The notes beneath the pieces are model-generated. The model was not told the origin of the DNA. It worked only from the letters and a program-made list of their open reading frames with translations, and made no database searches. DNA of 64,000 nt from Aliirhizobium smilacinae (GTDB lineage Bacteria; Pseudomonadota; Alphaproteobacteria; Rhizobiales; Rhizobiaceae): contig NZ_VDMN01000003.1 in NCBI RefSeq assembly GCF_006335145.1, forward strand, positions 248,001-312,000, read 5' to 3'. This document shows, piece by piece, positions 53,073 through 61,768 of this stretch. A program made the translations under genes and the position numbers. Positions within the stretch are counted from its first letter, which is position 1. Each line of letters begins with the position of its first letter.

Positions 53073-53893
53073 TGACTGTGATCCGCATCGAGCATGCGGA
53101 AGATCCCCGCATCGACGAATTCCGTTCCATCCGCGAACGGGATCTCGTCGGGCGGCATGGACGCTTCATCGCCGAAGGAACGGTGGTGCTGCGCATGCTG
53201 GCGGCCGCACATAAGCGGGGCGGCGAGTTCGCAGCCGAAAAAATCCTCATTCTCGAAAACCGGCTCGCCGGGGTTGCCGATATCCTGTCGGAGTTTCCGG
53301 AGGATGTGCCCGTCTATGTCGCCGACAGCGCGGTTCTCGACGGCATTGTCGGGTTCCATCTCCATCGCGGCATTCTGGCGGTCGGCAGGCGGGTGAGGGA
53401 GGTATCGGCCTCCGAACTGCTAGCCGGGCTCCCCGAAAATGCTCTGGTCGCGGCGGCGATCGGTATATCCAACCACGACAATATCGGCTCGATCTTCCGC
53501 AATGCGGCGGCATTCGGCGTCAGCGCCGTGCTGCTCGATGAAAGCTGCTGCGATCCGCTCTATCGAAAGTCGTTGCGGGTTTCGGTCGGCGCCGTGCTGC
53601 AGGTTCCTTACGCGCGCGGTGGAACGACACTGGAGCTTGTGTCAGGGCTTTTCGAAAACGGTTTTGCCGTCTGGGGTCTGTCGCCTGCTGGGCGCACGGA
53701 GATCCGAAAGGTTCCATCGTCTCCGCGGATGGCGCTTCTGACCGGCAGCGAGGGAAATGGCCTACCGCCAGCGCTGATGGAAAAGATCGAGACCGCCAGC
53801 ATCGCGCAAACGCCGGGCCTTGATAGCCTCAATGCCGCGACGGCGACCGGTATCGCGCTTTATCAGATCGCCAGCGCCCAGGGGCGCATCTGA
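53072..53893 (+). CDS. TrmH-family (SpoU) RNA methyltransferase
   Basis: A 273-aa SPOUT enzyme. The N-terminal substrate-binding part ends near residue 110. The knotted domain has VAAAIGISNHDNIGSIFRNAAAFGVSAVLLDESCCDPLYRKSLRVSVGA, then MALLTGSEGNGLP and SLNAATATGIALY, the three SpoU motifs. It methylates 2'-O-ribose in rRNA or tRNA; the exact site is not inferable. The start overlaps the preceding stop, giving translational coupling. Confidence 0.92.
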   Translation: MTVIRIEHAEDPRIDEFRSIRERDLVGRHGRFIAEGTVVLRMLAAAHKRGGEFAAEKILILENRLAGVADILSEFPEDVPVYVADSAVLDGIVGFHLHRGILAVGRRVREVSASELLAGLPENALVAAAIGISNHDNIGSIFRNAAAFGVSAVLLDESCCDPLYRKSLRVSVGAVLQVPYARGGTTLELVSGLFENGFAVWGLSPAGRTEIRKVPSSPRMALLTGSEGNGLPPALMEKIETASIAQTPGLDSLNAATATGIALYQIASAQGRI

Positions 53894-53896
53894 AAC

Positions 53897-55051
53897 TTAT
53901 TGGCCGGTGGCGGCCGGTCCGCTGGTCGTTTCGAGCAGGGAGCGGACGCGTGCCGCAAGGCTCTGACGTTTGCCGTCCACAGACTTGCCGGCAATCATGG
54001 CATTGATCGGGGAAGACCGGCCTTCGGCAAGGGAGGTCATCGCCGCCATGCTGGCGGCGATCGTTGCCATTTCTTCGCGCAATACATCATCATTGGCCGT
54101 CGTTTTACCATTCGCCACGCGCTCGGAAAGGGCGGTGGCACGGTTTCTGGCATCCCCGGCCAGCTGTGCGACGCGGGTTTCGATATCCGTATCCGTTCCC
54201 GACTTTACCGGGGCCGGCTTTGTCGGAGCTTGGGGTTTGCCGCTGGTCGCGGCTTTCTGAGGAGACGTTGCCTGAACCTCATCCTTGACGGTCATCTTGT
54301 CGCGCAAGCGGGCTAGCTCCTCGTTGCGACGCTCCAGCGCCGTTTCTTTGTCGGTCCGCAGGGATACTTCCCTGGTCAACTTCTCTTCCAGCTTCGTGGA
54401 CCGGTATTCCTCATTGGCAAGCCGCGTTTCGGCTTCCTTGGCCCTTGCGGTCTGGATGCGCGCATCCTTGCGCAGGATGTCGCGTTCTTCGCGCAAGGCG
54501 CTGACACGAAATTTCAGGTTTTCGACTTCGGTTTCGCGCGTCGACAGATCGATCCGGGCATTGTCTCTTCTCGCCGAAAGAAGCTCGATCTGCTGGCGCA
54601 GCTGTTCGATATCGAGGTCCTTTGCGATACTCTGTTCTTCCGAGGTTTCGAGCGCGCCCTTCAGTTCGGCGATATAGCTGCCTTCCTGACGCAACTGCGA
54701 CTTGAGGTCTGATGCTGCCACATCGAGATTTTCTGCCGCGGCCTTCAACTCGATATTGTCGGCAGTCAGCTTGCGGATTTCGTCCTTGAGGTTGTCGCCC
54801 TTCAATGTCAGCGAAACGACCCGGTCCTTTTCCTGCAGCAGCTCCTGCTTGGTGCGTGCATTTTCCGCGGCATAAACGGCGCGCGCCATGTCACGCTGGG
54901 CACGTACTTCCTGCGGGCTGATCGGTACCGTTGCCCTGATGCGATTTTCGGTGAAAGAAACGATCCGGCGATGGATTGCCGGGGCAACCAGCATCGCGAT
55001 CAGCAGGGCGCTCAAAAAACCAAGGCCAAAAAGCAGAGCAAATTCGATCAC
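53897..55051 (-). CDS. Membrane-anchored coiled-coil protein, hypothetical
   Basis: A 384-aa protein with one N-terminal transmembrane helix (EFALLFGLGFLSALLIAMLVAPAIHRRIV). About 250 residues of heptad-rich coiled coil follow (for example ELKAAAENLDVAASDLKSQL and KEAETRLANEEYRSTKLEEK). After a Pro/Lys-rich linker comes a short helical tail (about 325-375). It is probably anchored in the inner membrane with a cytoplasmic coil, like a scaffold or septation factor. The start is GTG at 55051. It converges on the TrmH gene with 3 bases between stops. No family name recognised. Confidence 0.82.
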   Translation of the reverse strand: MIEFALLFGLGFLSALLIAMLVAPAIHRRIVSFTENRIRATVPISPQEVRAQRDMARAVYAAENARTKQELLQEKDRVVSLTLKGDNLKDEIRKLTADNIELKAAAENLDVAASDLKSQLRQEGSYIAELKGALETSEEQSIAKDLDIEQLRQQIELLSARRDNARIDLSTRETEVENLKFRVSALREERDILRKDARIQTARAKEAETRLANEEYRSTKLEEKLTREVSLRTDKETALERRNEELARLRDKMTVKDEVQATSPQKAATSGKPQAPTKPAPVKSGTDTDIETRVAQLAGDARNRATALSERVANGKTTANDDVLREEMATIAASMAAMTSLAEGRSSPINAMIAGKSVDGKRQSLAARVRSLLETTSGPAATGQ

Positions 55052-55159
55052 GATCGGGCCGTCTTGGTGTGGATATGCGGGAATGCACGTTTAAGCATGC
55101 AGACGAGACAGCGGCAAGCGCGCTCTTCATCGACTGGCCGCCTCAAACGGCAAAGAAAA

Positions 55160-55750
55160 TCAGAAGGGGTTCCAGGTCGGCGAACGGGTCAGCTTCAGAT
55201 AGCCGATGTTGACGCCCAGCCTTGCACCGACGCCGGTGCGGATCGGAACAAGCACGACATTCTCGTTGCGCAGCACGGTCATGCCGACGCCTGCGACGAC
55301 GAAAGCGGAGCCCGATACGCCGCCGAAACGGGCATAGAGGGAATCGACCGACGGGAGGTCGTAGACGAGCATCATTACGCGCGTGCCCTGGCCGCCATAG
55401 TCGATACCAAGCGACGGGCCCTGCCAGAAGCTCGGATGCTGGCCGGCATTCTTGGTGTAGAGCTGGCCTTCGCCATAGGTAAGGCCGGCGATGAACGCTC
55501 CGGAGCCTTCCTGGCCGAGGATATAACCGTTCGGCAGGCCGAATTTCTGGAAGGCGTTTTCCACGACCTTTGCCAGCCCGCCACTGGTCGAACCGAAGAA
55601 GCCGTGACCCGCGTCAACGACTTCCTGCAGCGAATACTGGCTGCTGTTCTGCTGCGCGGCAGCCGGCATGGCGAAAAGCCAGACGGCCGCAAAGGCGACG
55701 ATCAGGGCTTTCAGGCGAAGGGCGAGAGCGGAGACTTGGAGGCGGCGCAT
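55160..55750 (-). CDS. eipA: Envelope integrity protein EipA (DUF1134 family)
   Basis: Periplasmic protein of 196 aa. A signal peptide (LKALIVAFAAVWLFAMPAAAQ) precedes a DUF1134 beta-barrel domain: YSLQEVVDAGHGFFGSTSGGLAKVVENAF, GYILGQEGSGAFIAGLTYGEG, GPSLGIDYGGQGTRVMMLVYDL and the end LGYLKLTRSPTWNPF-like block. In Brucella EipA supports cell-envelope integrity and, as I recall, is under CtrA control; a perfect CtrA box lies 75 bp upstream here too. The ATG at 55750 is chosen for the signal peptide; 55777 and 55792 are alternatives. Confidence 0.9.
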   Translation of the reverse strand: MRRLQVSALALRLKALIVAFAAVWLFAMPAAAQQNSSQYSLQEVVDAGHGFFGSTSGGLAKVVENAFQKFGLPNGYILGQEGSGAFIAGLTYGEGQLYTKNAGQHPSFWQGPSLGIDYGGQGTRVMMLVYDLPSVDSLYARFGGVSGSAFVVAGVGMTVLRNENVVLVPIRTGVGARLGVNIGYLKLTRSPTWNPF

Positions 55751-56176
55751 GTTCAGGTCCGTTTTTAAATCGTCCATAGGGCGTAGCATCATGCTTCAGC
55801 TGGCACCATTCTGGCGACATGATATTAACAACCAGTTAAGCATTTGAAAGACTAAGATCTTGATATCGTTGATGCTGGATGTCTTAATCCGCCATCGAGC
55901 CGATCTCCAACGGCCTTTCGGCTGCGATCGGCGGGCTGTGGCCGTCGCTTGATACGCATGTCGAACTTGTCTTTGTTGAGGCGCTGAGCGGTGGTCTGCA
56001 TCGAGAGAAGAATGTCGAATTAAGACAATTCGACGATGTTTGTCGTCATCGTGAGCGTGGCTTAATGGTCAGTTTACCAAACGTAGTGTCATTATGCCGG
56101 CCTTATCGTTCCATCCCCGCGCAATCTTGCCATGGCAAAGAGCGGCTATGGGCACCAGATGCATCAGGAGAATAGC
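55751..56176. other. Intergenic region between eipA and chpT
   Basis: 426 bases without a convincing gene. It contains an exact CtrA box at 55825-55839, an 8-bp inverted repeat (GTCGAATT-aagac-AATTCGAC, 56014-56034) and an imperfect CtrA box TTAA-N7-TTTA at 56062-56076, about 100 bases before chpT. Confidence 0.6.
55825..55839. promoter_or_regulatory. CtrA box TTAA-N7-TTAA upstream of eipA
   Basis: TTAA at 55825-55828, CAACCAG, TTAA at 55836-55839. Exact consensus, 75 bp before the eipA ATG. Confidence 0.68.
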
Positions 56177-56824
56177 ATGCCGAAAAACCCCAATCTCACC
56201 CTGAGCGGTCCGGATCTGGCGGCACTCCTGTGCAGCCGTGTCTGCCATGACGTGATCTCGCCGGTCGGCGCAATCAACAATGGTCTCGAGCTGCTCGACG
56301 AGGGCGCTGCCGACGCCGACGCTCTCGACCTGATCCGTACCTCTGCCGTGAATGCCTCGGTGCGGTTGAAATTCGCCCGCCTTGCCTTCGGTGCTTCCGG
56401 TTCGGTCGGCGCGTCGATCGATACCGGTGAGGCGGAGAAGGCGGCGAAAGACTTTGCTATCGCCGAGAAAAAGACCGAGGTGACCTGGACCGGCCCGCGT
56501 GCCATCATTCCGAAGAACCGGGTCAAGCTGCTGCTCAATCTGTTTCTCGTGGCGTATGCGGGCATCCCGCGCGGCGGCTCCGTGGACGTCGAACTCGAAA
56601 ATCCGGAAACCGATGCCCGCTTCACGATTACGATCAAGGGTCGGATGATGCGCGTTCCGGCAAAATTCGTCGAGATCTGCAGCGGCGTTTTGGAAGAAGC
56701 CGTCGATGCTCACACGATCCAGCCCTATTATACGGTTCTGCTGGCCGACGAATGCGGCATGGACCTCAAGCATGTCGTGTCCGAAGACAAGATCACCTTC
56801 ATTGCGGAACTCGCTACCGAGTAA
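56177..56824 (+). CDS. chpT: Histidine phosphotransferase ChpT
   Basis: Passes phosphate from the hybrid kinase CckA to CtrA and CpdR in the cell-cycle relay. 215 aa. The phospho-acceptor is H24 in LCSRVCHDVISPVGAINNGLEL, on the first helix of a dimerising four-helix bundle. The C-terminal domain is a degenerate kinase-like fold without ATP motifs (NRVKLLLNLFLVAYAGIPRGG). The ATG at 56177 follows CAGGAGAATAGC; an earlier ATG at 56132 lacks a site. ctrA, its target, lies 1.3 kb downstream on the other strand, and a receiver protein lies between. Confidence 0.93.
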   Translation: MPKNPNLTLSGPDLAALLCSRVCHDVISPVGAINNGLELLDEGAADADALDLIRTSAVNASVRLKFARLAFGASGSVGASIDTGEAEKAAKDFAIAEKKTEVTWTGPRAIIPKNRVKLLLNLFLVAYAGIPRGGSVDVELENPETDARFTITIKGRMMRVPAKFVEICSGVLEEAVDAHTIQPYYTVLLADECGMDLKHVVSEDKITFIAELATE

Positions 56825-56933
56825 CTCCGCTTACGTCTGCGCGCTCTTAACGGGGCGCGTAACCTTTCGTTAGCTGCGATCCACTATATCTTTGGGGTCT
56901 ACCGCCATGGCGGTCGCTGAAGGGGAGCGGGTT

Positions 56934-57296
56934 ATGCAGCGTCTGATGATCGCAGATAGTTCTGATATTGTGCGAAAGGTCGGCAAGCGCATTCTTTCCG
57001 AACTGGGCTTCCTGATCGCCGAAGCCGGTGATTCGCGTGATGCTCTCAGGGGCTGCCAGACGGAATTGCCGAATTTCATGATCGTCGATGCGAGCCTCGA
57101 AGGTGCGCTGGATCTGATCGCAGCCGTGCGTGCTCTGCCGGATGGAAAAAGCGTGAAGATCTTCTACTGCGTCATCGAGGCGGACCTGAAGCGAATGATG
57201 GCCGGCAAAAGGGCAGGGGCGGACGAGTTCCTGCTGAAGCCGTTCGACCGCAAGATTCTCACCTCGGTTTTCTCTCCCTACGCTGCCGCCGCCTGA
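56934..57296 (+). CDS. Divergent single-domain response regulator
   Basis: A 120-aa stand-alone receiver. The phospho-acceptor is D52 (FMIVDASLEG) and the conserved Lys is in FLLKPFD. The acidic pocket keeps only D8 (IADSSD, where DD or ED is usual), and the beta-4 Thr/Ser is replaced by Cys in IFYCVIEAD. The MP-x-MDG segment after D52 is also absent. It is not CpdR or DivK by sequence. Position between chpT and ctrA suggests a role in the CckA-ChpT-CtrA relay, for example as phosphate sink or allosteric partner. AAGGGGAGCGGGTT precedes the ATG. Confidence 0.85.
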   Translation: MQRLMIADSSDIVRKVGKRILSELGFLIAEAGDSRDALRGCQTELPNFMIVDASLEGALDLIAAVRALPDGKSVKIFYCVIEADLKRMMAGKRAGADEFLLKPFDRKILTSVFSPYAAAA

Positions 57297-57326
57297 GTTC
57301 AGGCAGGTCCCAGATATGTAAATTTC

Positions 57327-57354
57327 ACGGCGGCTTCGGTCGCCGTTTCATTTT
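57327..57354 (+). terminator. Terminator after single-domain response regulator
   Basis: ACGGCG-GCTTCGGT-CGCCGT followed by TTCATTTT, 30 bases after the stop. Confidence 0.75.
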
Positions 57355-57381
57355 GTGCGCCGGAAAACTCGAAACAACGGA

Positions 57382-57414
57382 CAAAATAAAACCCGCCGGG
57401 CTTACCAGGCGGGT
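57382..57414 (-). terminator. Terminator of ctrA
   Basis: On the minus strand ACCCGCC-loop-GGCGGGT followed by TTTATTTTG, 29 bases after the ctrA stop. Confidence 0.8.
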
Positions 57415-57442
57415 CTTAAGGCAAAGGGGATTGTCTTTCGCG

Positions 57443-58144
<702 letters not shown>

Positions 58145-58564
58145 AATTTTCCCCTTTACCGCCGCGCAAGGTTACTTTTGCCCCCTCACTCGTTACGGAT
58201 CCAGACTGTGCCTGATTTGGAAGCTGCCACCAAATGGTTAACAAACTGTGACCTGATTTGGCAAGGTGCATCAATTTATTAAGCAAAATAAGTAGTAGCC
58301 TGTTTTCCTTTACGGATTGGACATCACCATGTTGAATCAGCGGACGAGGTTTCTCCGCTAAGTGATTCTTGCGACTGACACATTGCCGCTGTCCGATTCG
58401 GACTTGGTATTTACCGACCCTTAAACGATCGTCTTTATCATTAATGATGCCCGTAAACGAAAAGTTAATGCCGCGTCAAATTTATTAACGTGTCTGAAGT
58501 TTTTTGATCTGCACTGTAACAGGCAGATCACGGGCCGGGGTGTTGGTATCCAGGAGTATTGCGT
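58145..58564. promoter_or_regulatory. Divergent ctrA-fliJ control region with GANTC sites
   Basis: 420 bases without a gene. Three CcrM methylation sites (GAATC at 58334, GATTC at 58364 and 58395) fall within 66 bp. Nine-base direct repeats CTGATTTGG (58212, 58252) flank a TTAAC half-site at 58238. TTAA half-sites recur at 58279, 58421, 58441, 58465 and 58485. TTAA-N7-TCAA at 58465-58479 is the best imperfect CtrA box, about 85 bases before fliJ. Cell-cycle-dependent methylation control of ctrA would fit. Confidence 0.6.
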
Positions 58565-58915
58565 ATGAAATCGCGTGACAGCCTTGTTCGCCTGAAAGGA
58601 TTTCAGGTTAACGAAAAGCGTCGTCAGTTGCAGCAGCTGCAGATGATGATGGCAGAATTCGAACGGATGGCGAAGGAACTGGAACACCAGATCACGCTTG
58701 AAGAGAAAAAATCGGGAATTACGGATCCCGGTCATTTCGCTTATCCGACATTTGCAAAAGCCGCGCGCCAGCGTGCGGATAATTTGCAGGTCTCGATTCG
58801 GGAACTGAGAGTCCAGCAGGATAGTGCCGAACTGGCACTGGAGGAGGCGGAGGCAGAACTTGCCAAGGCTTCGGCGCTCGAAGAGCGTGACGGCGGAATG
58901 CGCGCCCGCGCCTAA
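58565..58915 (+). CDS. fliJ: Flagellar export protein FliJ
   Basis: A 116-aa soluble coiled-coil protein. It begins MKSRDSLVRLKGFQVNEKRRQLQQLQMMMAEF and stays helical throughout, the shape of FliJ, the chaperone-escort and stalk-like partner of the FliI ATPase in flagellar export. No other flagellar gene is near; in rhizobia and relatives fliJ sits by ctrA. CAGGAGTATTGCGT precedes the ATG at 58565. Low sequence conservation in this family limits certainty. A terminator follows. Confidence 0.8.
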   Translation: MKSRDSLVRLKGFQVNEKRRQLQQLQMMMAEFERMAKELEHQITLEEKKSGITDPGHFAYPTFAKAARQRADNLQVSIRELRVQQDSAELALEEAEAELAKASALEERDGGMRARA

Positions 58916-58941
58916 GGCGGGGACGTATCAATTTGGATGAA

Positions 58942-58976
58942 GAGGGCGACCCGCAAGGGGCGGCGCCCTTTTTCCA
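58942..58976 (+). terminator. Terminator after fliJ
   Basis: AGGGCG (58943) pairs with CGCCCT (58964) around a GC-rich loop, followed by TTTTTCC. Confidence 0.75.
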
Positions 58977-59038
58977 TTTTCTGTACGGCTGCAGATTATC
59001 CGGCCGCAGCATCTCCCGCTTTGAAACGGCGGGGTGAT

Positions 59039-59317
59039 TTATTTGATGACATCCTGCCATTCGGGATGACGCTCGACCTGGGCCTTGAAGAACGGGCAGA
59101 GCGGAATGATCTTCCAACCGCCCTCACGCGCATCCTCGACTGCAAATTTTGCCAGAGCCTGGCCGACGCCCTTGCCGCGCAAGGCATCCGGTACGCCGGT
59201 GTGATCGATGATGACCAGTTGCGGCGAGGTGCGGGAATAGGTCATTTCCGCCTCATGTCCTTCGACGGTGGCGGCATATCTTCCGCCTGACGGCTTTTCT
59301 TCGCGATTGATTTCCAT
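59039..59317 (-). CDS. GNAT-family N-acetyltransferase (NATD1/YjdJ type)
   Basis: A 92-aa mini-GNAT. The core has VIIDHTGVPDALRGKGVGQALAKFAVEDAR (acetyl-CoA loop RGKGVG) and IIPLCPFFKAQVERHPEW, the signature of the small NATD1/YidJ group. The substrate is unknown. The ATG at 59317 follows ACGAGGCCGAA. The frame stays open upstream without a better start. Confidence 0.85.
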   Translation of the reverse strand: MEINREEKPSGGRYAATVEGHEAEMTYSRTSPQLVIIDHTGVPDALRGKGVGQALAKFAVEDAREGGWKIIPLCPFFKAQVERHPEWQDVIK

Positions 59318-59434
59318 TTCGGCCTCGTTTGTGATCGCATTCAGGTCTCCGCTTGGAGCATAACCCGATTTGCGCCATGGTATGAAGGTTCGTCTTTGAC
59401 GAAACATTCGAGGCAGTTTTTTCAGGGAGTTTGC

Positions 59435-59905
59435 TTGAGCCGGATTGTACCGTTTTCGATCCTCGGCCTGTCAGCGGTGCTGCTCGCACTCGGGGTAACC
59501 TTGCCGATCATGCGGTTCGAGCAGCTTTACTTTTTCAGCAACGAGCCATCGCTGCTTCAATTGGTCGGCGAGTTGTGGTCGGATGGCAGCGCGGGACTGG
59601 CCATTGCCGTCTGTGCATTCTCGCTGGTGTTTCCGGCCGCAAAACTGATCGTGCTGGCTGCGGAAGTGGTGGCGGGAGATGCCCGGTCCGGGGTTCTCCA
59701 CCGTGCCATGCCGCATCTTTCCAGATGGTCGATGATGGACGTCATGCTTGTGGCGATCGTCATCTTCGCGGCAAAGACCAGCGGTCTTGCGACAGCCGTC
59801 ACCCTTCCCGGTTTCTGGTGTTATGCGGCGTCTGCCGTGATTGCGGCCATCTTTCCCTCTGTGGTCAAACTGGGAAAGACGGATCGGCAATCGGAAAAGG
59901 GATAA
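59435..59905 (+). CDS. Paraquat-inducible protein A-like membrane protein
   Basis: A 156-aa inner-membrane protein with a single PqiA half-domain of four helices. VPFSILGLSAVLLALGVTLPIMRFEQLYFFSNEPSLLQLVGELW is typical, followed by the RAMPHLSRWSMMDVMLVAIVIFAAKTSGLATA block. The start is TTG at 59435 after CAGGGAGTTTGC; the frame is open to another TTG at 59396. PqiA proteins belong to lipid-trafficking systems, but no PqiB (MCE) partner is adjacent here, so its role is open. Confidence 0.85.
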   Translation: MSRIVPFSILGLSAVLLALGVTLPIMRFEQLYFFSNEPSLLQLVGELWSDGSAGLAIAVCAFSLVFPAAKLIVLAAEVVAGDARSGVLHRAMPHLSRWSMMDVMLVAIVIFAAKTSGLATAVTLPGFWCYAASAVIAAIFPSVVKLGKTDRQSEKG

Positions 59906-59968
59906 AACAAAGGATGCCGCGACCTTGGTCACAGCACCCCGCAACGGGTGGCTTTTCGCCGGATGCGC

Positions 59969-60244
59969 CTAGTGGCGGTACTGCTGGATACGCGTCGTAC
60001 GCAGGCCGGCAAGGCCATGATCATTGATCGACGACTGCCAGGAGAGGAATTCTTCGACGGTAAGCGTATAACGGTCGCAGGCTTCCTCCAAGCTCAACAA
60101 GCCACCGCGAACAGCCGCGACAACCTCTGCTTTACGACGGATAACCCACCGGCGCGTATTGGCCGGCGGAAGGTCCGCAATCGTAAGCGGGCTGCCATCG
60201 GGGCCGATGACATATTTAACTCGTGGACGGATCATTTCGGTCAT
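59969..60244 (-). CDS. sciP: CtrA inhibitor SciP (DUF1153)
   Basis: A 91-aa helix-turn-helix protein that binds CtrA-regulated promoters or CtrA itself and blocks activation late in the cycle. The sequence is almost the canonical rhizobial SciP: RPRVKYVIGPDGSPLTIADL, then NTRRWVIRRKAEVVAAVRGG, LLSLEEACDRYTLTVEEFLS and ending LRTTRIQQYRH. It lies 1.8 kb from ctrA. An imperfect CtrA box lies 53 bases upstream, in line with CtrA activating its own inhibitor in Caulobacter. Confidence 0.95.
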   Translation of the reverse strand: MTEMIRPRVKYVIGPDGSPLTIADLPPANTRRWVIRRKAEVVAAVRGGLLSLEEACDRYTLTVEEFLSWQSSINDHGLAGLRTTRIQQYRH

Positions 60245-60296
60245 TGGAACTCTCTACACAACACAAGACCACGCCAATGAGCCTAGTCCGGCAGTT

Positions 60297-60311
60297 TTAA
60301 CATTTGACTAA
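60297..60311. promoter_or_regulatory. Imperfect CtrA box upstream of sciP
   Basis: TTAA at 60297-60300, seven bases, CTAA at 60308-60311; one mismatch in the second half-site. 53 bases before the sciP ATG. Plausible but not decisive. Confidence 0.35.
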
Positions 60312-60488
60312 ACAGGTTCGGCAAATGTGACCTAACTCGCAAAGGTCGTATTTTTTGGCTGTTGCAGCCCCGGATCCCCTGCAAAATAAGGCCGGCAGGG
60401 GAGGGGGAGAGATGGAATTACCGTGTTTGGACGGCTCTCGCTGTGCGATATTGGCACGGGTGCTCGATCATTTTTTGAAGTTTTTTCG

Positions 60489-61520
60489 CTAAATCATTGC
60501 CAGGGAAAGGATAGTTCCTGTTGCGCCTGCATTGATCGTGGCGGAACCGGAATGGGTGAATGTCAGCGTATCCCCTTGTTGCAATTGAGCGATAGCCGAA
60601 GAGGACAGCGTGGTGGCATTTCCGGCCGAACCGGCCAATGTCAGCACGGCAGAACTACCATTGCGCGAAACTGTCACACCATAAGCGGCGGATGCCGTGG
60701 CCACCGATAGGGTGAGGGCGAGAAGGTAGAGGCCGGTTGCAGGCACGACGAGCGTATTACCGCCACCGGCGACCGCGGAGCCGAGGGTGAAGCCGCCCTG
60801 GTTCACCGCGAAGGCCGATACGCCGCTCTGCTGCCCGGCTGTTGGAGTGAAACTCGTGCCGCTACGATAGACGCGCGCTGCGGGCTGGTTGGGTTTCGAG
60901 ACGCGACCCGCACCATCGATCGCAAGGCCGGTCTTCCATTCGCTGCCATTGCTGACCTTGATGGAAAAATCGGTGTTTCCAGCCAGTCCCATTTCTGCGT
61001 GGCCGGTCCAGCCCGACTGGAACAGCAGCGTCGCGGTATCAGTCGCCGCCGCCTTGTTGACCTTGATCTGGTGGCTGTTGCCTGCGTGATTGAAAAGGCT
61101 GGCGGGAGAAGAAACCGAAATCCTGTTGGTGTCGTCGGCCGTGGCAGAGACGCCGAGGGTTGTAACGCCGGCATTTTCCGGCAGAGGCAGATCCTCCCAT
61201 CCCGACCCGTTAAAGACCTTCAGTCGGCCGCTGTTTTCGAACCAGGCGCGCCAGCCGGCCTGAGGTGTCACATAGGCCCAGTAATCATCCTGCCAGATCG
61301 CGATCTGGCCGGCGCGACCGGCCCATGAACCCGTGGGGGCCGAAGCGATGACGAAGCGATCTCCCGGTTGGGGCGTGCTCGCAGGGCTGCCGCGCTCCTC
61401 GACGACGGACAGATGGACGATCGCGTCCAGCAGCAGCAGCGCCTGATTATGGGTTACGTGCTTCTGCGCCTGCGAGGGCATGATGAAGGGCATTTTCAGA
61501 TTTGTGCTGCGGTCGCTCAT
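60489..61520 (-). CDS. DUF2793 protein with C1q-like C-terminal domain
   Basis: A 343-aa protein. The N-terminal DUF2793 part (NLKMPFIMPSQAQKHVTHNQALLLLDAIVHLSV, GDRFVIASAPTGSWAGRAGQIAIW, WRAWFENSGRLKVFNGSGWEDLP) is known from alphaproteobacterial phage and gene-transfer-agent loci. A beta-rich middle leads to a C1q/TNF-like end (about 215-343, TSFTPTAGQQSGVSAFAVN ... TGLYLLALTLSVA ... LQQGDTLTFTHSG). A trimeric tail-fibre or surface adhesin is likely. There is no signal peptide and no phage gene nearby. ACCGGAGATGACC before the ATG at 61520 fixes the start. Confidence 0.83.
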   Translation of the reverse strand: MSDRSTNLKMPFIMPSQAQKHVTHNQALLLLDAIVHLSVVEERGSPASTPQPGDRFVIASAPTGSWAGRAGQIAIWQDDYWAYVTPQAGWRAWFENSGRLKVFNGSGWEDLPLPENAGVTTLGVSATADDTNRISVSSPASLFNHAGNSHQIKVNKAAATDTATLLFQSGWTGHAEMGLAGNTDFSIKVSNGSEWKTGLAIDGAGRVSKPNQPAARVYRSGTSFTPTAGQQSGVSAFAVNQGGFTLGSAVAGGGNTLVVPATGLYLLALTLSVATASAAYGVTVSRNGSSAVLTLAGSAGNATTLSSSAIAQLQQGDTLTFTHSGSATINAGATGTILSLAMI

Positions 61521-61768
61521 GGTCATCTCCGGTAATCGTTTCTGCCGGATTTTATCGCCGTGTTCGGCATGTGGGGACGAAGTTGAGGTCAAGCTATTGA
61601 AAGCACTGAGGCGAGCTTGCTATTCATCCCCGCGGTTCTGCGTCGTATCGGCGCAACAGCCTGACGATGCAGGGAAAGTTGTCGCAAACAGGTCGGTCGA
61701 TGTCCTGATTGCGCTTGTCCTTTCCCATGCATATGCGAAGGTGGGCCGGGCATGAACGGGACGGATGG

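Noticed and set aside
60489..61520. Prophage remnant
   Set aside because: Only one phage-like gene is present; no integrase, terminase, capsid or attachment repeats, so I report it as an orphan gene.
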